From JAWLHU01 sp041690255 (lineage in GTDB: Bacteria > Bacillota > Sulfobacillia > Symbiobacteriales > Symbiobacteriaceae), in NCBI GenBank assembly GCA_041690255.1, contig JAWLHU010000021.1, positions 25,408 to 89,407 of the forward strand: DNA of 64,000 bases, in the 5' to 3' direction. This document shows positions 25,901 through 35,700 of the stretch, piece after piece (position 1 is the stretch's first letter; each line of letters opens with the position of its first letter). The position numbers were made by a program, and so were the translations under genes. Below the pieces are notes generated by a model. The model was given only the letters and a program-made list of their open reading frames with translations. It made no database searches and was not told the origin of the DNA.

Positions 25901-28900
25901 TTGTTGTGTAGAGGCTCTCCCCGCTCCGCCGGAACTGGACGTGGATGGTCTTGGGGCCCGATCCGGCGGGGAGCGTGTACTCGCTGGTGGAGCGGTACGG
26001 CTCCCAGCCGCTCCAGGAGGTGCCGTCGTCGGAGAAGCGCATCTGAATGGTGCCCGGCTGATCGGCGGCAACGGTGAGCGTCAGGGTGACGCCGGGGGTC
26101 CTGGTGAAGGGAGCACCGTCGTTCATGCTCACCGTACCGGTAGGCGGATTCAGCGGCGCCGGCGTCGGCAGGCTCACCCGTGTCGATGCCTCGGCGCTCT
26201 CGGGACCTGCCGGCTCCGCCTCCTCGTTGCCGGCTACGTCTGCGCCACGCAGGTTGAAGAGGTACTGGGTCTGCTGGGGGGCGGTGAACGGAATGGGGGA
26301 GCTGTTGAAGGTGTCGCTATACTGGGTCCAGGTGGTCCCGTCGTCGGTGCTGTAGTAGAGTTTGACCGATCCGAGCCCGGTCCCGGTGCCGTCATCGCCG
26401 GACCAGTAGATGTCGAAGCTCCTGGTGCGCTGCACCCCGGGTTGTGCGGTCACCGTGGCGACAGGCGGTGCCGTGTCCAGGACGATCTGGGCGGAGGCCA
26501 TGTCCGAGAGATTCCCTGCCCGATCCCGCACCTGGACAGCGACCTCTCTCAACCCGTCGAGGTCAGGCAGGGTGTAGGCCCGCTCTGTCCCGATGGGCTC
26601 CCAGTTGGTCCAACTCAGGCGATCATCGGAGAAGCGCATCTCCTGGACGCCGGCGGTCAGATCTTCCACGGCGAGCGTCAGGGTGACTGCCCGGCTGTTG
26701 GTCTGGGCGGCGCCATCTTCAATGCTGATGCTGACCGAGGGCTTGGCCGTATCCACCGTGGTCGTGGCCTGGATCGCCTCCGCACCGGAAGGCTCGGGGC
26801 TCTCGTTGCCGAGGGTGTCCTTCAGCCGCAGGTGGAAGGCGTAGGGGCCATCGGTCGTCGCGGTGAAGCCGATGGTTGCTGTGGTGTAGGGCCCACCGTA
26901 GAGAATCCAGTGCTCGCCGCCGTCCTGGCTGACATAGAGCCGGGCCGAGGCGACCCCGGCACCGCTGCCGTCGCTGCTGGACCAGGTGACCGGGACAGAG
27001 GTGCTGCCCTGGTAGGGGGCCACACTGAGGGCAGTCGGGATCGGTGGGGTCTGGTCGAGCAGGATCTCCGCGAAGTTGCCGGTGGAGAGATTACCGCTGC
27101 GGTCCCGGAAGCGGACCCATACTTGCTTGATCCCATCGCCAGGAGGCAGGGTGTAGATGCGGCTCTCCGCGTACGGCTCCCAGCCAGTCCAGAGGATGCC
27201 GTCGTCGGAGAACTGCATCTCGGCGACGCCGGAGGTCCCATCGGTGGCGGTGAGGACGAGGGGAACCGTGCCGCTGTTTGTCTGGAGCAGGTCCCCATCG
27301 ATCCGGATCGTCCCGGATGGGAGCCCCGTGTCGATCATGGCGGTCGTCTCCAGATCTGCTATACCTGTGGGGGCGGGTTCGGCGTTACCGGCGGCATCGA
27401 TCCCTCGGAGGCTGAAGGCAAAGGGCCCGTCTGCCGGGGCCGTGAAGTCGATCGGGGAGGTGCTGAAGGTGGAGCCGTACCGCGCCCAGGTCGAGCCACC
27501 GTCAGCGCTGTAGTAGAGTTCCACGGTCAGCACACCCGAACCGGTGCCGTCGTCGGCAGTCCAGGCGACGGGGACTGTCCGGGTGGATTGGTAGGGGGCC
27601 AGAGCGGCTGCTTCGGCACTCGGTGCTGTCTGGTCCAGGTGGATTGTCGCGGTAGTGGGATCGGACTCGTTGCCGGCCCAGTCCCGGTACTGGGCGTAGA
27701 CCGTCTTGGTCCCCTCGCCCGCGGAAAGGGTGAAGTTCCGGGAGGAGTTGTAGGGCTCCCAGGCCGTCCAGGTGGTGCCGTCGGTCGAGAGGCGCATCTC
27801 CTTCACCCCGGCGGTCGCGTCACTGGCCGAAAGGGTCAGGGTGGCGTCGGTGCTGCTGGTGGCCTCCGCCCCGTGGTTGATCTGAATGCTCCCCTCTGGC
27901 TTGGTGGCGTCCACGACCAGGCTGGCCTGAAGATCGCCGGGCCCGGCGGGTGCTGCGTGCGCATTGCCGGCCTGGTCCACCGCACGAAGAGCGAAGGCGT
28001 AGGTCCCATCAACCGGTACGGAGAAGATGATCGGTGAACTGGTCACGGTTTCGCCATACTGATCCCAGGTCGCCCCGCCGTTGGTGCTGAGATAGAGCGT
28101 CACCGAGGCAACGCCGCTGCCAAGGCCATCGTCAGCCGTCCAGGTCAGGGGCAGAGAGAGGCTGTTCAAGTAGCTGCCGGGCACGGTGACCTGTGCCATG
28201 GGTTCGGTCGTGTCCAGCAGAATGGAGGCCGATGTGATCGCCGACAGGTTTCCGGCCGCATCGCGGAACTGGATCTGGATCTCCTTGGATCCGTCGCCGG
28301 TGGGCAGCGTCCAGGCCCACACTGTGGCATAGGGCTCCCACGTACCCCAGGGGTCGCCGGCCATGGCGAAGCGCATCTGCACCTGGCCGGAGGTGGCATC
28401 GGTCGCGGAGAGGGTCAGCGTGACTCCGGTCTCGTTGGTCTGGGCCGATCCGCCGTTGATCACAGCGCTGCCCGAGGGCGGGGTCGCGTCGATCCTCATG
28501 AGGCTCTCCGCAGCATACGGCCCCATGACGCCATCGGCGTCCCATGTCCGGACGGTCCAGCGGTAAGCATCAGGCGCATCCCCCAGGACTGCCTCATCTA
28601 CCGTGTAGGTCATCGAACCGGTCGATACCGTGCCGGTGTCGAGCACCATGTTGCCCGCTCCGTCCCGGATGATGATCTGGTAGGCCGTCTGGCTGTCGCC
28701 GTCTGGATCGTTGTGGGCCCAGGAGAGGGTCGGCTGCGTGGTGGTCACCCAGCTTCCGCCGGATGGGGCGAGCCCGACCGGCGCTCCTGGTGTCCGGTCG
28801 AGGGTGATCGCTCCCACCGCGGCGTACGGCGAGGCAGCGCCGGCAGAGTCCTGAGCGGCTGCCCGCAGGTAGTAGGTACCCGCCGGGAGCGCCACCTCCC

Positions 28901-31900
28901 AGTCGACGGTGGAGGCCTCGCCGGTGTTGACCGTCGTGCCCGTGAGGCTCAGAGCTGACGGGCCCGAGTAGTCGCTGGTGGGGAAGAGCTCAAAGCGGAC
29001 CGCACCGGTATCGGCGTCGGGGTCGCTGTAGGTGGCGGCAAAGCTGATCTGGTCGACCTGGAGGGTACCGGCACTGGGGCTGAGCCCGGTGGGCACCGCA
29101 GGCGCCCGGTTGACGGTTAGGGCACCGAGGGGAACGAAAGCCGACGACATGCCCCAGGTATCAGTCACCGTTGCCCGCAGGTAGTAGGTCCCCCGGGGGA
29201 GATCGACGGTCCATGTGGTCGTGGAGGGGGTGCCCCCTGCCACCTGAGCCCCGGTGAGCGAGGTCTTCAGATCGGTGTACCCGCTGTCGCCGTACACCTC
29301 AAAGAGGGCGGCGTACTCAGCTCCGCCGTACGTGGCGCTGGTGACCGAGAGCGCAACGGTATCCGTGACGGTCTCACTGGCGGCGGGGCTGTTCCAGGCG
29401 GGGGCGGCCGGCGCGGAGCGCACGGTCACCCGGAAGCTGGTCGTCGCTGCGAGGGAGCTGTCGGCGGAGTCGGTCACCTGCACGGTGATCGTCGCCTCGC
29501 CGGCCAGGCCCGCAGCCGGGGTCAGGCTGATCGTCCGGTCGGCGCCCTCTCCCCCAAAGGTGATGCTCCCCGGCGGGAAGAGGAGCGGGTCAGAGGAGCT
29601 GGCCGACGGGATCAGGCCCGCCAGGTCCGAGTCGCTGTCGCTCAGCGCGAAGGGCAGGAGCAGCGGGCCGGCGTCCTGGTTCATGGTCGTATCGGCCAGG
29701 GGCGATATGGTCGACGGATCGTTGACCGGGGTGACGGCCAGGTCGAAGGCCGTCTGCCCCTGGGCGGTACCGTCACTCAGCACCACCTGGATGCTGGTCG
29801 TGCCGGACAGGTCGGGCGCGGGGGTGAGCCGCAACACGCCGGTGGTGGCTCCGGTAATGGTACAGGTGAGATTGACACCTGGCACCAGGGCGGGGTCGGC
29901 GGCGGTCGCGGTACAGGACATGGCTTCTACGGGTGAATCGATGTCCTGGAAGGAGAGCGTCACATCCAGCGGTTGGTCTTCAGCGGTCGTTTGACTGGAG
30001 ATAGTGCTCACCGTGGGCGCATCGTTGACCGGCGAGACGGGGACGGTCGCCACCGACGGGGCGGAGTTGATATGGGCCTCCGTGGGATCGACCACCATGT
30101 ACTGGAACGAAGCGTCGGAGTCCCGGTCGGGGGTGGGGGCGAAGCGCAGGTCGAGGTACCCATCGGTCAGTGACAGGATGGTCCCGGGTGTCCCCAGCGT
30201 AATGGGGGTGCCATCGGCCGCCAGAAGCTGACCGCCGGTTACGGAGAGAATGCGGATGGCCGTTGGCGTCTGGCCGTCCGGATCCGAGAGAGTGGGGACC
30301 ATCAGGCGGATATTGGGGCCCTCGGGCATCGGCTGATCTTCCGGCACGCTGACCGGGCCGCCGCCAGGAGCGACCACCGTGGCATCGCCACCAGGGGAGG
30401 GCGGGTCTTCCACGTTGCTGACCGTGATCGGCACGGTCAACGAAGCGAAGATTGGCTCGCCCGCACCGCTCCAGCCCTGGTCCGAGACCCCTACGACCAG
30501 GGAATCAGGCCCGTAGTAGTCATCGCCGCCCAGGTACGTCAGGGAGTCGAGCGCTGCCTGGAGGTCGGTCTGCGTGCCGGTCACGTCCAGTGAACTGCCG
30601 GTGTAGTCGCCGGAGTTGAGGATCAGGCCATCGGTCGTCGAGAAGGCAAGGGTGCCGTGGCTGACCGAGACGTAGAGGGACATTGGCTGGTTACCGGCAT
30701 CCACATCCTGAAGGATGATGCCGCTGATCCATTGCTCAACCTCTTCCTGTACCACCGCACTCGCCGGCCCGGCGAGGACCGGCCCGTCGTTGACAGCGGT
30801 GACCGTGACGATGGCGGACTGTGTGCTGGCGCTGTACGCCGCGGTCCCACCGGTGCTTTCAATGTTTGTCCTGTCGCCGGCGTTGAGGCCGTCGCTCTGG
30901 TCCCAGGCCCGGTAGGTGATCGTTGCATCGCCGGCAAAGTCCGGTGCGGGGACGAAGCGGAGGGAGTCTGTCGGGGCCAGCAGCAGCGCATTCGAAGAGG
31001 AGACCAGGGCGGCCGTCCATGTGGCGCCGCCGTTCGCCGAGTACTCCCAGTGGCCGTGGCTCTCGTCCAGATCGGTGACGGCCATGCCGACCGTGTCGCC
31101 CGGGTCGGCATCGGAGACCTGCCCGGTGAGCAGGGTTGAGACCGCTGCACCGGCCCCGGCGGGTTCATCCTCCATGATCGAGGGCAGCGCCGGTTGGTTG
31201 CTCGGGGCGGTTAGAACCGGTGCGTAGTTGACCGGTACGCTGAGGAGGAAGGTCGTCTGGGCGGTCGCTCCCTCGTTGTCGGTGACCGTCATGGTTATGT
31301 AGGCCTCGCCGCTCTGGCCGGCCGCAGGTGTCACGCTCGCGGTCCGATTGGACCCGGAGCCGCCGAAGGTGATACTCTCATGCGGAACCAGGCCGGGGTT
31401 GGAGGAGCTTCCGACCAGGGTCAGGAGATCTGCCGACTGTTCAGCATCGCCGATCGTAAAAGGGATGGGGCCCAGAACCGTGTCGTGCGGGGTCTCCTGG
31501 TCGGGCACGGCACTGATTACAGGCGCCGTGTTCGTGTCCACGAGGACCGTGGTCTCTGCGAACAACTGCAATGACGGGTCGCCCGGCATGCCACCGTACT
31601 CCACCACGTAACCTTCAATGCTGGTATTATCGTAGGCGTAGTCGTTCCAGTACCCATTTTCCCAGAAATGGCCATAGTGCTCGCCAAAGGTATCGGCATC
31701 ATTTGGCTCGCCGACGTCCCAGTGGATATACATGCCGTTGACACTCGTGCCGGTGGAGCCGAGCTGTTGCTGCGAGAACTGAGTGCCGGCTTCCGGACCG
31801 GTCACCCAGCGCCATACGCCCTCTACGGCATCATCGCTGGCGCCCATCCAGCCCTGGCCCTGCAGCTTGCTGGAGACAAAGTCGTTCTCGGCCTGGGAGG

Positions 31901-32483
31901 TGACCGTCACCAGGTAACCCTGGAGACCATAGACGCCGGAGGGGGAGTTGGGCTGGCCATAGTTGACTATGTCCTCAGCTAGCCCCTCTGCACTATACCA
32001 GTCGATCCATGGCGAGTAGACGAACTCGTAGAAGTGTCCGGTCGCGGGGCTGTATAAGGCGTTGCCGATGGCAAAGGTGACCGTACGCGGGGAACTGTCA
32101 CCCGAAGTGGTTCGGAAGGTCACCGAACGGAGGGCGGCTTGGTAGTCGGACGCAGTGGCGGTACCCGAGAGTGTCAGCACACCGGTGTAGGAGTCCCACC
32201 AAGCACTGATGCCCGATTGAGGGGCCATGCTGAGTTGGTCCCCGAAACGAAGGTTGGTCGTGATCGTCACGCTCGCCATGTCGATCTCCGGCCCGGACAA
32301 CGTGATACCCGGGTCTACAGCCACAGCGGCTTCGCCGATGCTGTAGGTGGGGGTCACGCCGGAGCCGGTGAGGACCGGGGCGACTCCAGCTTGAGCCCGA
32401 GGTGCCTGAAGGTGGAGCATCCCGACCACGAGTGCCAGAATAACTCCCATATGCATCCAGATCGCATACCTTCCACGCCGCAT
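22908..32483 (-). CDS. Giant SLH-anchored surface protein with C-type lectin and Ig/cadherin-like repeats
   Basis: 3191 residues. A signal peptide (LALVVGMLHLQAPRAQA) precedes a C-type lectin-like domain (about 145-300; GHFYEFV, WMGASDD, W..GEPND, GYVVEYGG). Cadherin/Ig-like modules follow (about 310-1320), then five tandem copies of a roughly 195-residue two-domain unit (about 1330-2310; recurring WEPY, RDRAGNLS and TWTADDGxGSG elements). Next come Ig-like and carboxypeptidase-regulatory-like domains (about 2480-2560 and 2665 onward), with a Big_1/invasin-like domain between them (SLSAEPSSIPGDGTATTTI). Three SLH domains close the protein (about 2985-3175; GYPDGTFRPDQPITRAEV, GFNDGNFHPDQPVTRAEL, GFTDGLYHPEEPATRAQF). 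AAGGGGGAG precedes the ATG. It is probably an adhesin or receptor-binding stalk fixed to secondary cell-wall polymer. It lies downstream of the Tc toxin genes on the same strand but behind a terminator. Confidence 0.92.
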   Translation of the reverse strand: MRRGRYAIWMHMGVILALVVGMLHLQAPRAQAGVAPVLTGSGVTPTYSIGEAAVAVDPGITLSGPEIDMASVTITTNLRFGDQLSMAPQSGISAWWDSYTGVLTLSGTATASDYQAALRSVTFRTTSGDSSPRTVTFAIGNALYSPATGHFYEFVYSPWIDWYSAEGLAEDIVNYGQPNSPSGVYGLQGYLVTVTSQAENDFVSSKLQGQGWMGASDDAVEGVWRWVTGPEAGTQFSQQQLGSTGTSVNGMYIHWDVGEPNDADTFGEHYGHFWENGYWNDYAYDNTSIEGYVVEYGGMPGDPSLQLFAETTVLVDTNTAPVISAVPDQETPHDTVLGPIPFTIGDAEQSADLLTLVGSSSNPGLVPHESITFGGSGSNRTASVTPAAGQSGEAYITMTVTDNEGATAQTTFLLSVPVNYAPVLTAPSNQPALPSIMEDEPAGAGAAVSTLLTGQVSDADPGDTVGMAVTDLDESHGHWEYSANGGATWTAALVSSSNALLLAPTDSLRFVPAPDFAGDATITYRAWDQSDGLNAGDRTNIESTGGTAAYSASTQSAIVTVTAVNDGPVLAGPASAVVQEEVEQWISGIILQDVDAGNQPMSLYVSVSHGTLAFSTTDGLILNSGDYTGSSLDVTGTQTDLQAALDSLTYLGGDDYYGPDSLVVGVSDQGWSGAGEPIFASLTVPITVSNVEDPPSPGGDATVVAPGGGPVSVPEDQPMPEGPNIRLMVPTLSDPDGQTPTAIRILSVTGGQLLAADGTPITLGTPGTILSLTDGYLDLRFAPTPDRDSDASFQYMVVDPTEAHINSAPSVATVPVSPVNDAPTVSTISSQTTAEDQPLDVTLSFQDIDSPVEAMSCTATAADPALVPGVNLTCTITGATTGVLRLTPAPDLSGTTSIQVVLSDGTAQGQTAFDLAVTPVNDPSTISPLADTTMNQDAGPLLLPFALSDSDSDLAGLIPSASSSDPLLFPPGSITFGGEGADRTISLTPAAGLAGEATITVQVTDSADSSLAATTSFRVTVRSAPAAPAWNSPAASETVTDTVALSVTSATYGGAEYAALFEVYGDSGYTDLKTSLTGAQVAGGTPSTTTWTVDLPRGTYYLRATVTDTWGMSSAFVPLGALTVNRAPAVPTGLSPSAGTLQVDQISFAATYSDPDADTGAVRFELFPTSDYSGPSALSLTGTTVNTGEASTVDWEVALPAGTYYLRAAAQDSAGAASPYAAVGAITLDRTPGAPVGLAPSGGSWVTTTQPTLSWAHNDPDGDSQTAYQIIIRDGAGNMVLDTGTVSTGSMTYTVDEAVLGDAPDAYRWTVRTWDADGVMGPYAAESLMRIDATPPSGSAVINGGSAQTNETGVTLTLSATDATSGQVQMRFAMAGDPWGTWEPYATVWAWTLPTGDGSKEIQIQFRDAAGNLSAITSASILLDTTEPMAQVTVPGSYLNSLSLPLTWTADDGLGSGVASVTLYLSTNGGATWDQYGETVTSSPIIFSVPVDGTYAFALRAVDQAGNAHAAPAGPGDLQASLVVDATKPEGSIQINHGAEATSSTDATLTLSASDATAGVKEMRLSTDGTTWTAWEPYNSSRNFTLSAGEGTKTVYAQYRDWAGNESDPTTATIHLDQTAPSAEAAALAPYQSTRTVPVAWTADDGTGSGVLTVELYYSADGGSTWARYGSTFSTSPIDFTAPADGPFAFSLRGIDAAGNAEPAPTGIADLETTAMIDTGLPSGTIRIDGDLLQTNSGTVPLVLTATDGTSGVAEMQFSDDGILWTGWEPYAESRIYTLPPGDGIKQVWVRFRDRSGNLSTGNFAEILLDQTPPIPTALSVAPYQGSTSVPVTWSSSDGSGAGVASARLYVSQDGGEHWILYGGPYTTATIGFTATTDGPYAFHLRLKDTLGNESPEPSGAEAIQATTTVDTAKPSVSISIEDGAAQTNSRAVTLTLAVEDLTAGVQEMRFSDDRLSWTNWEPIGTERAYTLPDLDGLREVAVQVRDRAGNLSDMASAQIVLDTAPPVATVTAQPGVQRTRSFDIYWSGDDGTGTGLGSVKLYYSTDDGTTWTQYSDTFNSSPIPFTAPQQTQYLFNLRGADVAGNEEAEPAGPESAEASTRVSLPTPAPLNPPTGTVSMNDGAPFTRTPGVTLTLTVAADQPGTIQMRFSDDGTSWSGWEPYRSTSEYTLPAGSGPKTIHVQFRRSGESLYTTTSASILLDGIPPSAAVQSPGEYLSAQQVTLAWSGNDGGGSGIESVTLYVSTDHGQTWRPTGSAYTTSPIRFTAAGDGTYLFSLQATDRAGNAEPAPAGPAAAEATVTVDQTPPEVTVDQPEIGEDEVIALTGTAEPGVTLEIAVDEEKAGQIAGDSTWAYRLPELTDGMHRITVTATDHAGNVTSLSLQVMVGNGDPIVVITWPTAEAELHKLPVVRGTATTGATVTVTAGGHEVAAITVGENGTWQADLAGLDGTLPPGEVTVAATAVDQQGKAGTDSVSFVYSPGGTISGLVLDQTGYPVAGAELLLADSIGELVDRATSDQSGAFAFAPVPFGEYTLSTPTAESRQVTVSGEEGSQATLVVAGSTHLSLSAEPSSIPGDGTATTTIRLSLIGPNGQPRSGVRIAVSTTGGQLSASEAVTGPDGQAVVLLTAPRVDGITPERLLVQARAEAGSGDPIEQSIAIDIVPATISGVLLDQGRPVVGAVVEVAEDFDADGRNDFTARTLSGSDGSYRIGVPRGHWVYHIVITATTQVQGETVTMRVEQEGRVGEIASVGEVFPATRTVGGQVLVAGPGHAQPATVDQVFGQGATIQAHLETAGGLTVDHPVQVRQDGTYQTRDLPPGEYRIIFRVASPDGQELAGATAIVAVDQEGVLEMDAPLIDPFGVVTSASTGEPLSGVGLHLFWADTPLNREQGREPDTEVILPRLPGFAPNDNANPQATDASGAYAWMVFPDADYYIVAEVDGYKRYDSRQEGRDVAAAPGEDSYISDGIVHVGATIVRFDIALQPLHERHDGFVTGYPDGTFRPDQPITRAEVAAVVARLFEFAEDPSTTVGFGDLSDEHWARAYIAALSQRGIMVGFNDGNFHPDQPVTRAELAAVVARLQGLDPQMGDAFADTRGHWAQGVVEAARQAGAVTGFTDGLYHPEEPATRAQFVAMVARMLGRGPLTGLPTPTWPDVSADHWAFGYVEEASADHLFDPLPEGAGEQWAGVPEE

Positions 32484-32679
32484 GTGTTACTCCCCCTTGT
32501 AATTTGACGAAAATGTTGTGATTAGGGAAGCATTCCCGCTCATCGGTACTAATCTAGCCGGGCCTGGATCAAATGTATATCCATCAATATACCTGGATTT
32601 CGGCGCGACCAAGGGCCCAGGCCGATGACTCGAACGTACGGAAGGGTCCGGCTGCCGGAAGCGTTGAGACGCCATAGCA

Positions 32680-32714
32680 GGAGGCCCCCACCGAGCGACT
32701 CGGTGAGGGCCTCC
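32680..32714 (-). terminator. Hairpin terminator downstream of the TcA gene
   Basis: GGAGGCCCTCACCGAG and CTCGGTGGGGGCCTCC pair with one mismatch around a 3-nt loop, about 20 nt past the TcA stop. No U-run, so termination efficiency is uncertain. The remaining 250 bp to the SLH protein gene hold a short GTATAT/ATATAC inverted repeat (32573-32590) and probably that gene's promoter. Confidence 0.6.
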
Positions 32715-32733
32715 ATGTATGGGTGCCTTGGTC

Positions 32734-35700
32734 TCAGTCCAGCTTGTAGTGAAGCACCAGGAGCACGTCCTCCACTTCTTCAGGCTCGGTCGCCAGCGCT
32801 GTGTAGTCCGGCGAGGTGCTCTGCTTCAGCTTAAGGCTCATCGCTGCGGCGATATCCATCTCCTCCAGGTTGAGCCCGGCATCGGCCACGTTGATCGTCG
32901 CGACGTTCACATCCCCATAGCTGCTGTTCTGCGGCATGGTGATCGGGGATGAGGTGACCGTGTCGCCGTCCTGGTTCACATAGGAGAGGATCATCTCATA
33001 GCTGGTCGATTGTGAGGACCGGGCGAAGGCCTCCACCTTCATAACCACCACCTCCCGGTCCCGCACGAAGAAGGGGAATCGCTCCTGCCCCAGGGTGAAG
33101 TTCAGGACCTGCTCCCCCCCGGCGGTATCGGGGTGTAGGAACCGGTACCACTCGGTCGGGAAGTCGTGCCGCATGCTGATCAGTTGCATGAGCGGCTGAT
33201 CGGAGAGGTCGGCCGCATTCTGGAGGTACTCCTTGAGATGGGCCGTTGCGCTCTCCTTGAAGAGACCACCGCTCTCCCGCGCCGTATAACTCATCTGCAG
33301 GATCACATCGGAGATGGTCGCGTAGTCGAACTGGCGCAGATCCTGATCGGTCGAGAGCTCGATCTGCCATGTGCTGATCGCACCGGCCCGCTCGAAGGGC
33401 AGGTAACGAGCGTCGCGGAAGTCCAGCTCGAACATGCCGGCATCGTTCTGCGCCGTGCTGGTGGCGATCGCCTTCACCGGCACGTGGACGGTGCGGAAGC
33501 GATCATCGTCCAGCAGGAGCCCCTCGTCGTGCTCGTGCTCGTAGTTGCCCTCGCTGTTCAGGGTGGTCTTGATCCGGACCGAGTTCTGCAGCAGCCGCAA
33601 GGTGCAGCTAATGGAGGTGTGCGGCCCGGCTATACAAGGAATGGAGAGGCGCACTGACTTGATCCGCCGGAAGTAGTGGCCCTGGTAGTCCAGGTCGAAG
33701 AGCTCCTCCGGCACAGAGACGGTGCAGGTGCCGGTCTCGCGCAGCTCGATCAGGGCCAGCGGATTGAGCCGGGCCAGGGAGATCGATTTGGTAAGCTCCA
33801 GCTCCCGGCGGTTCTCCTCCAGGTAGGCCTTCTCCAGTTGCCGCAGGGCCAGTTGCAGCTTCTCACCGGCCACCAGCCCCTGCTGGGAGTTCTCCCAGTA
33901 GCCGTACTGAATGAAGTTGGCCAGCTCGGTGCCCATCTCAAACTTGTAGGCCTGCTCCGCTTTCTTCGCCATCTCGAAGGCCAGGTTGTAGCTCTGCTTG
34001 TAGACGGCGAAGAGTTGCTCCTTCATCCACTGGTAGAGCTCCTGGTTGGTGAATTTGTCCTTCAGGAAGAGCTCCACTGCCTGGGCGTTGGCGATCTGCT
34101 GCTTGTGGTTCTCCAGCTCCTTCTCGGCCACCTGAATGCGGATGTCGGCCGCGGTCACCTGCTTGTCCAGCTGGATGATCTCCTTCGCCGCCAGGTTTGC
34201 CTGAAGCGTCCACTCCTGCTCACGCCGGATGTAGGAGGCCATCTTGGCGGCTTGGGCGGCTGCCATGGAGAGGATCTGGCCGGTGATGTTGAAGACCTTC
34301 GCCCCGGATGCCGCAGCCGTGCTCAGTTGGCGCCCGCCGAACCCGGTGGCGGCGCCCACGCCCAGCGGAGCCCCCTCTGCGCTGAACTGCGGGATCAGCG
34401 CCAGCACGCCGGCGGTGATGTCGGCCGCTGCGCCGATGCCCATACTGACCGCAGCCAGGTCGTTGAGGAGGATCTCACTCGCCTCGCGCGGGATCAGCTT
34501 CACACCGCTCTCAGCGCTGTCGGCCAGCGAGTCGTTCACATCGGTCTCGATCGTCGGGATCGCCCGGTCGGCGGGCAGTTGGCTGTCGGCCGTGAGGCTG
34601 GCGCCAATGGTGGCTGCCGAGGGGACCGAGAGGTCGTTACCCAGCAGGTCCAGGTAGTGCTGCAGCCGGAAGAGGGCGCTTTCCCGGCTCTTCTCCAGGC
34701 TCTCCTTGTGGGCCCTCGCCTCCAGCACCTGCCGCTCCCGGATCCCGGTCATCAGCTCCAGCATCTGGACCTCGTGGGAAGACCGGAGGCGGGCCAGCTC
34801 TTCGGCATCCCGCTTCTCCAGGACAGCCAGCAGGGCCGAACCCAGGGCCTTGACGTCCGTGCAGAACGCATTCGCCTTCTCTATGAGGGCGGGGAAGCGG
34901 TAGATCGGCGGCGGGCTGCTCAGGTCGGCGAGGATGCTGCCCAGGCTCAGCCCCTTGGAGGCCGCCTGGATCAGGGCAGCCGGATCGATCGGGGGTGCGA
35001 AGAGCGCCAGGCTGCGCACGACGCCGTCGATGTTCTGGCAGTGGCGGATCTTGTAGAGCCGGTCGGCCACCGTGTCCCAGTAATCCAGCAGGCTCTCGTT
35101 GGAGGGGATGCAGAAGTAGAGGGCGGGCCCTACCCCCAGCAGGCTTGTCCCGGCGGCGGAGTCGCTGACACTGGTCGCGCTGCTGTACGGGAAGATGTTC
35201 TCCAGTTCGATCAGGGCATTGGAGAAGTCGTCCCACTTCGCCTTCAGGCTCTCGTAGGACTCCGCCTGGATCTCGCCCCGCTTGGGCACGGATTCCGGGC
35301 GCGGCCCGAGAATGTGGTTGGCGAGAATGTAGAGCTGGATCGCCTCGTAGACGCTCTCCCGCGTATCCTGCCGGAAGAGCGAGTCGCCCCAGGCGATCAG
35401 GTTCGCCACATACTTCATGACCACGTGCTTCATGTAGGCCAACGGCCGGTTCGATGCGATCAGGTGCGGGTCGAATGGGTTGTCCCGCCACTCGGCGATG
35501 ATGACATTCTCGGACGTGGGGTCGCCGTTTGGTGTGAGGCTGCGGAACCAATCCTCCAGGCTCTCCACCGGCGTGGTCTTGAAGGGCAGGACCTTCCAGT
35601 AGCGTGCCGTCTCGGCCCCGGCGACGGGCAGCTCATCGGTGGTGGGATCGAAGATGTAGTGGAACCACTTCATGGCCTCGGCGTACTTTCCGTTCTGGCT

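Noticed and set aside
24795..28037. 1080-residue plus-strand open frame
   Set aside because: Antisense to the repeat region of the SLH surface protein; low-complexity G/A/R-rich translation without motifs or ribosome binding site.
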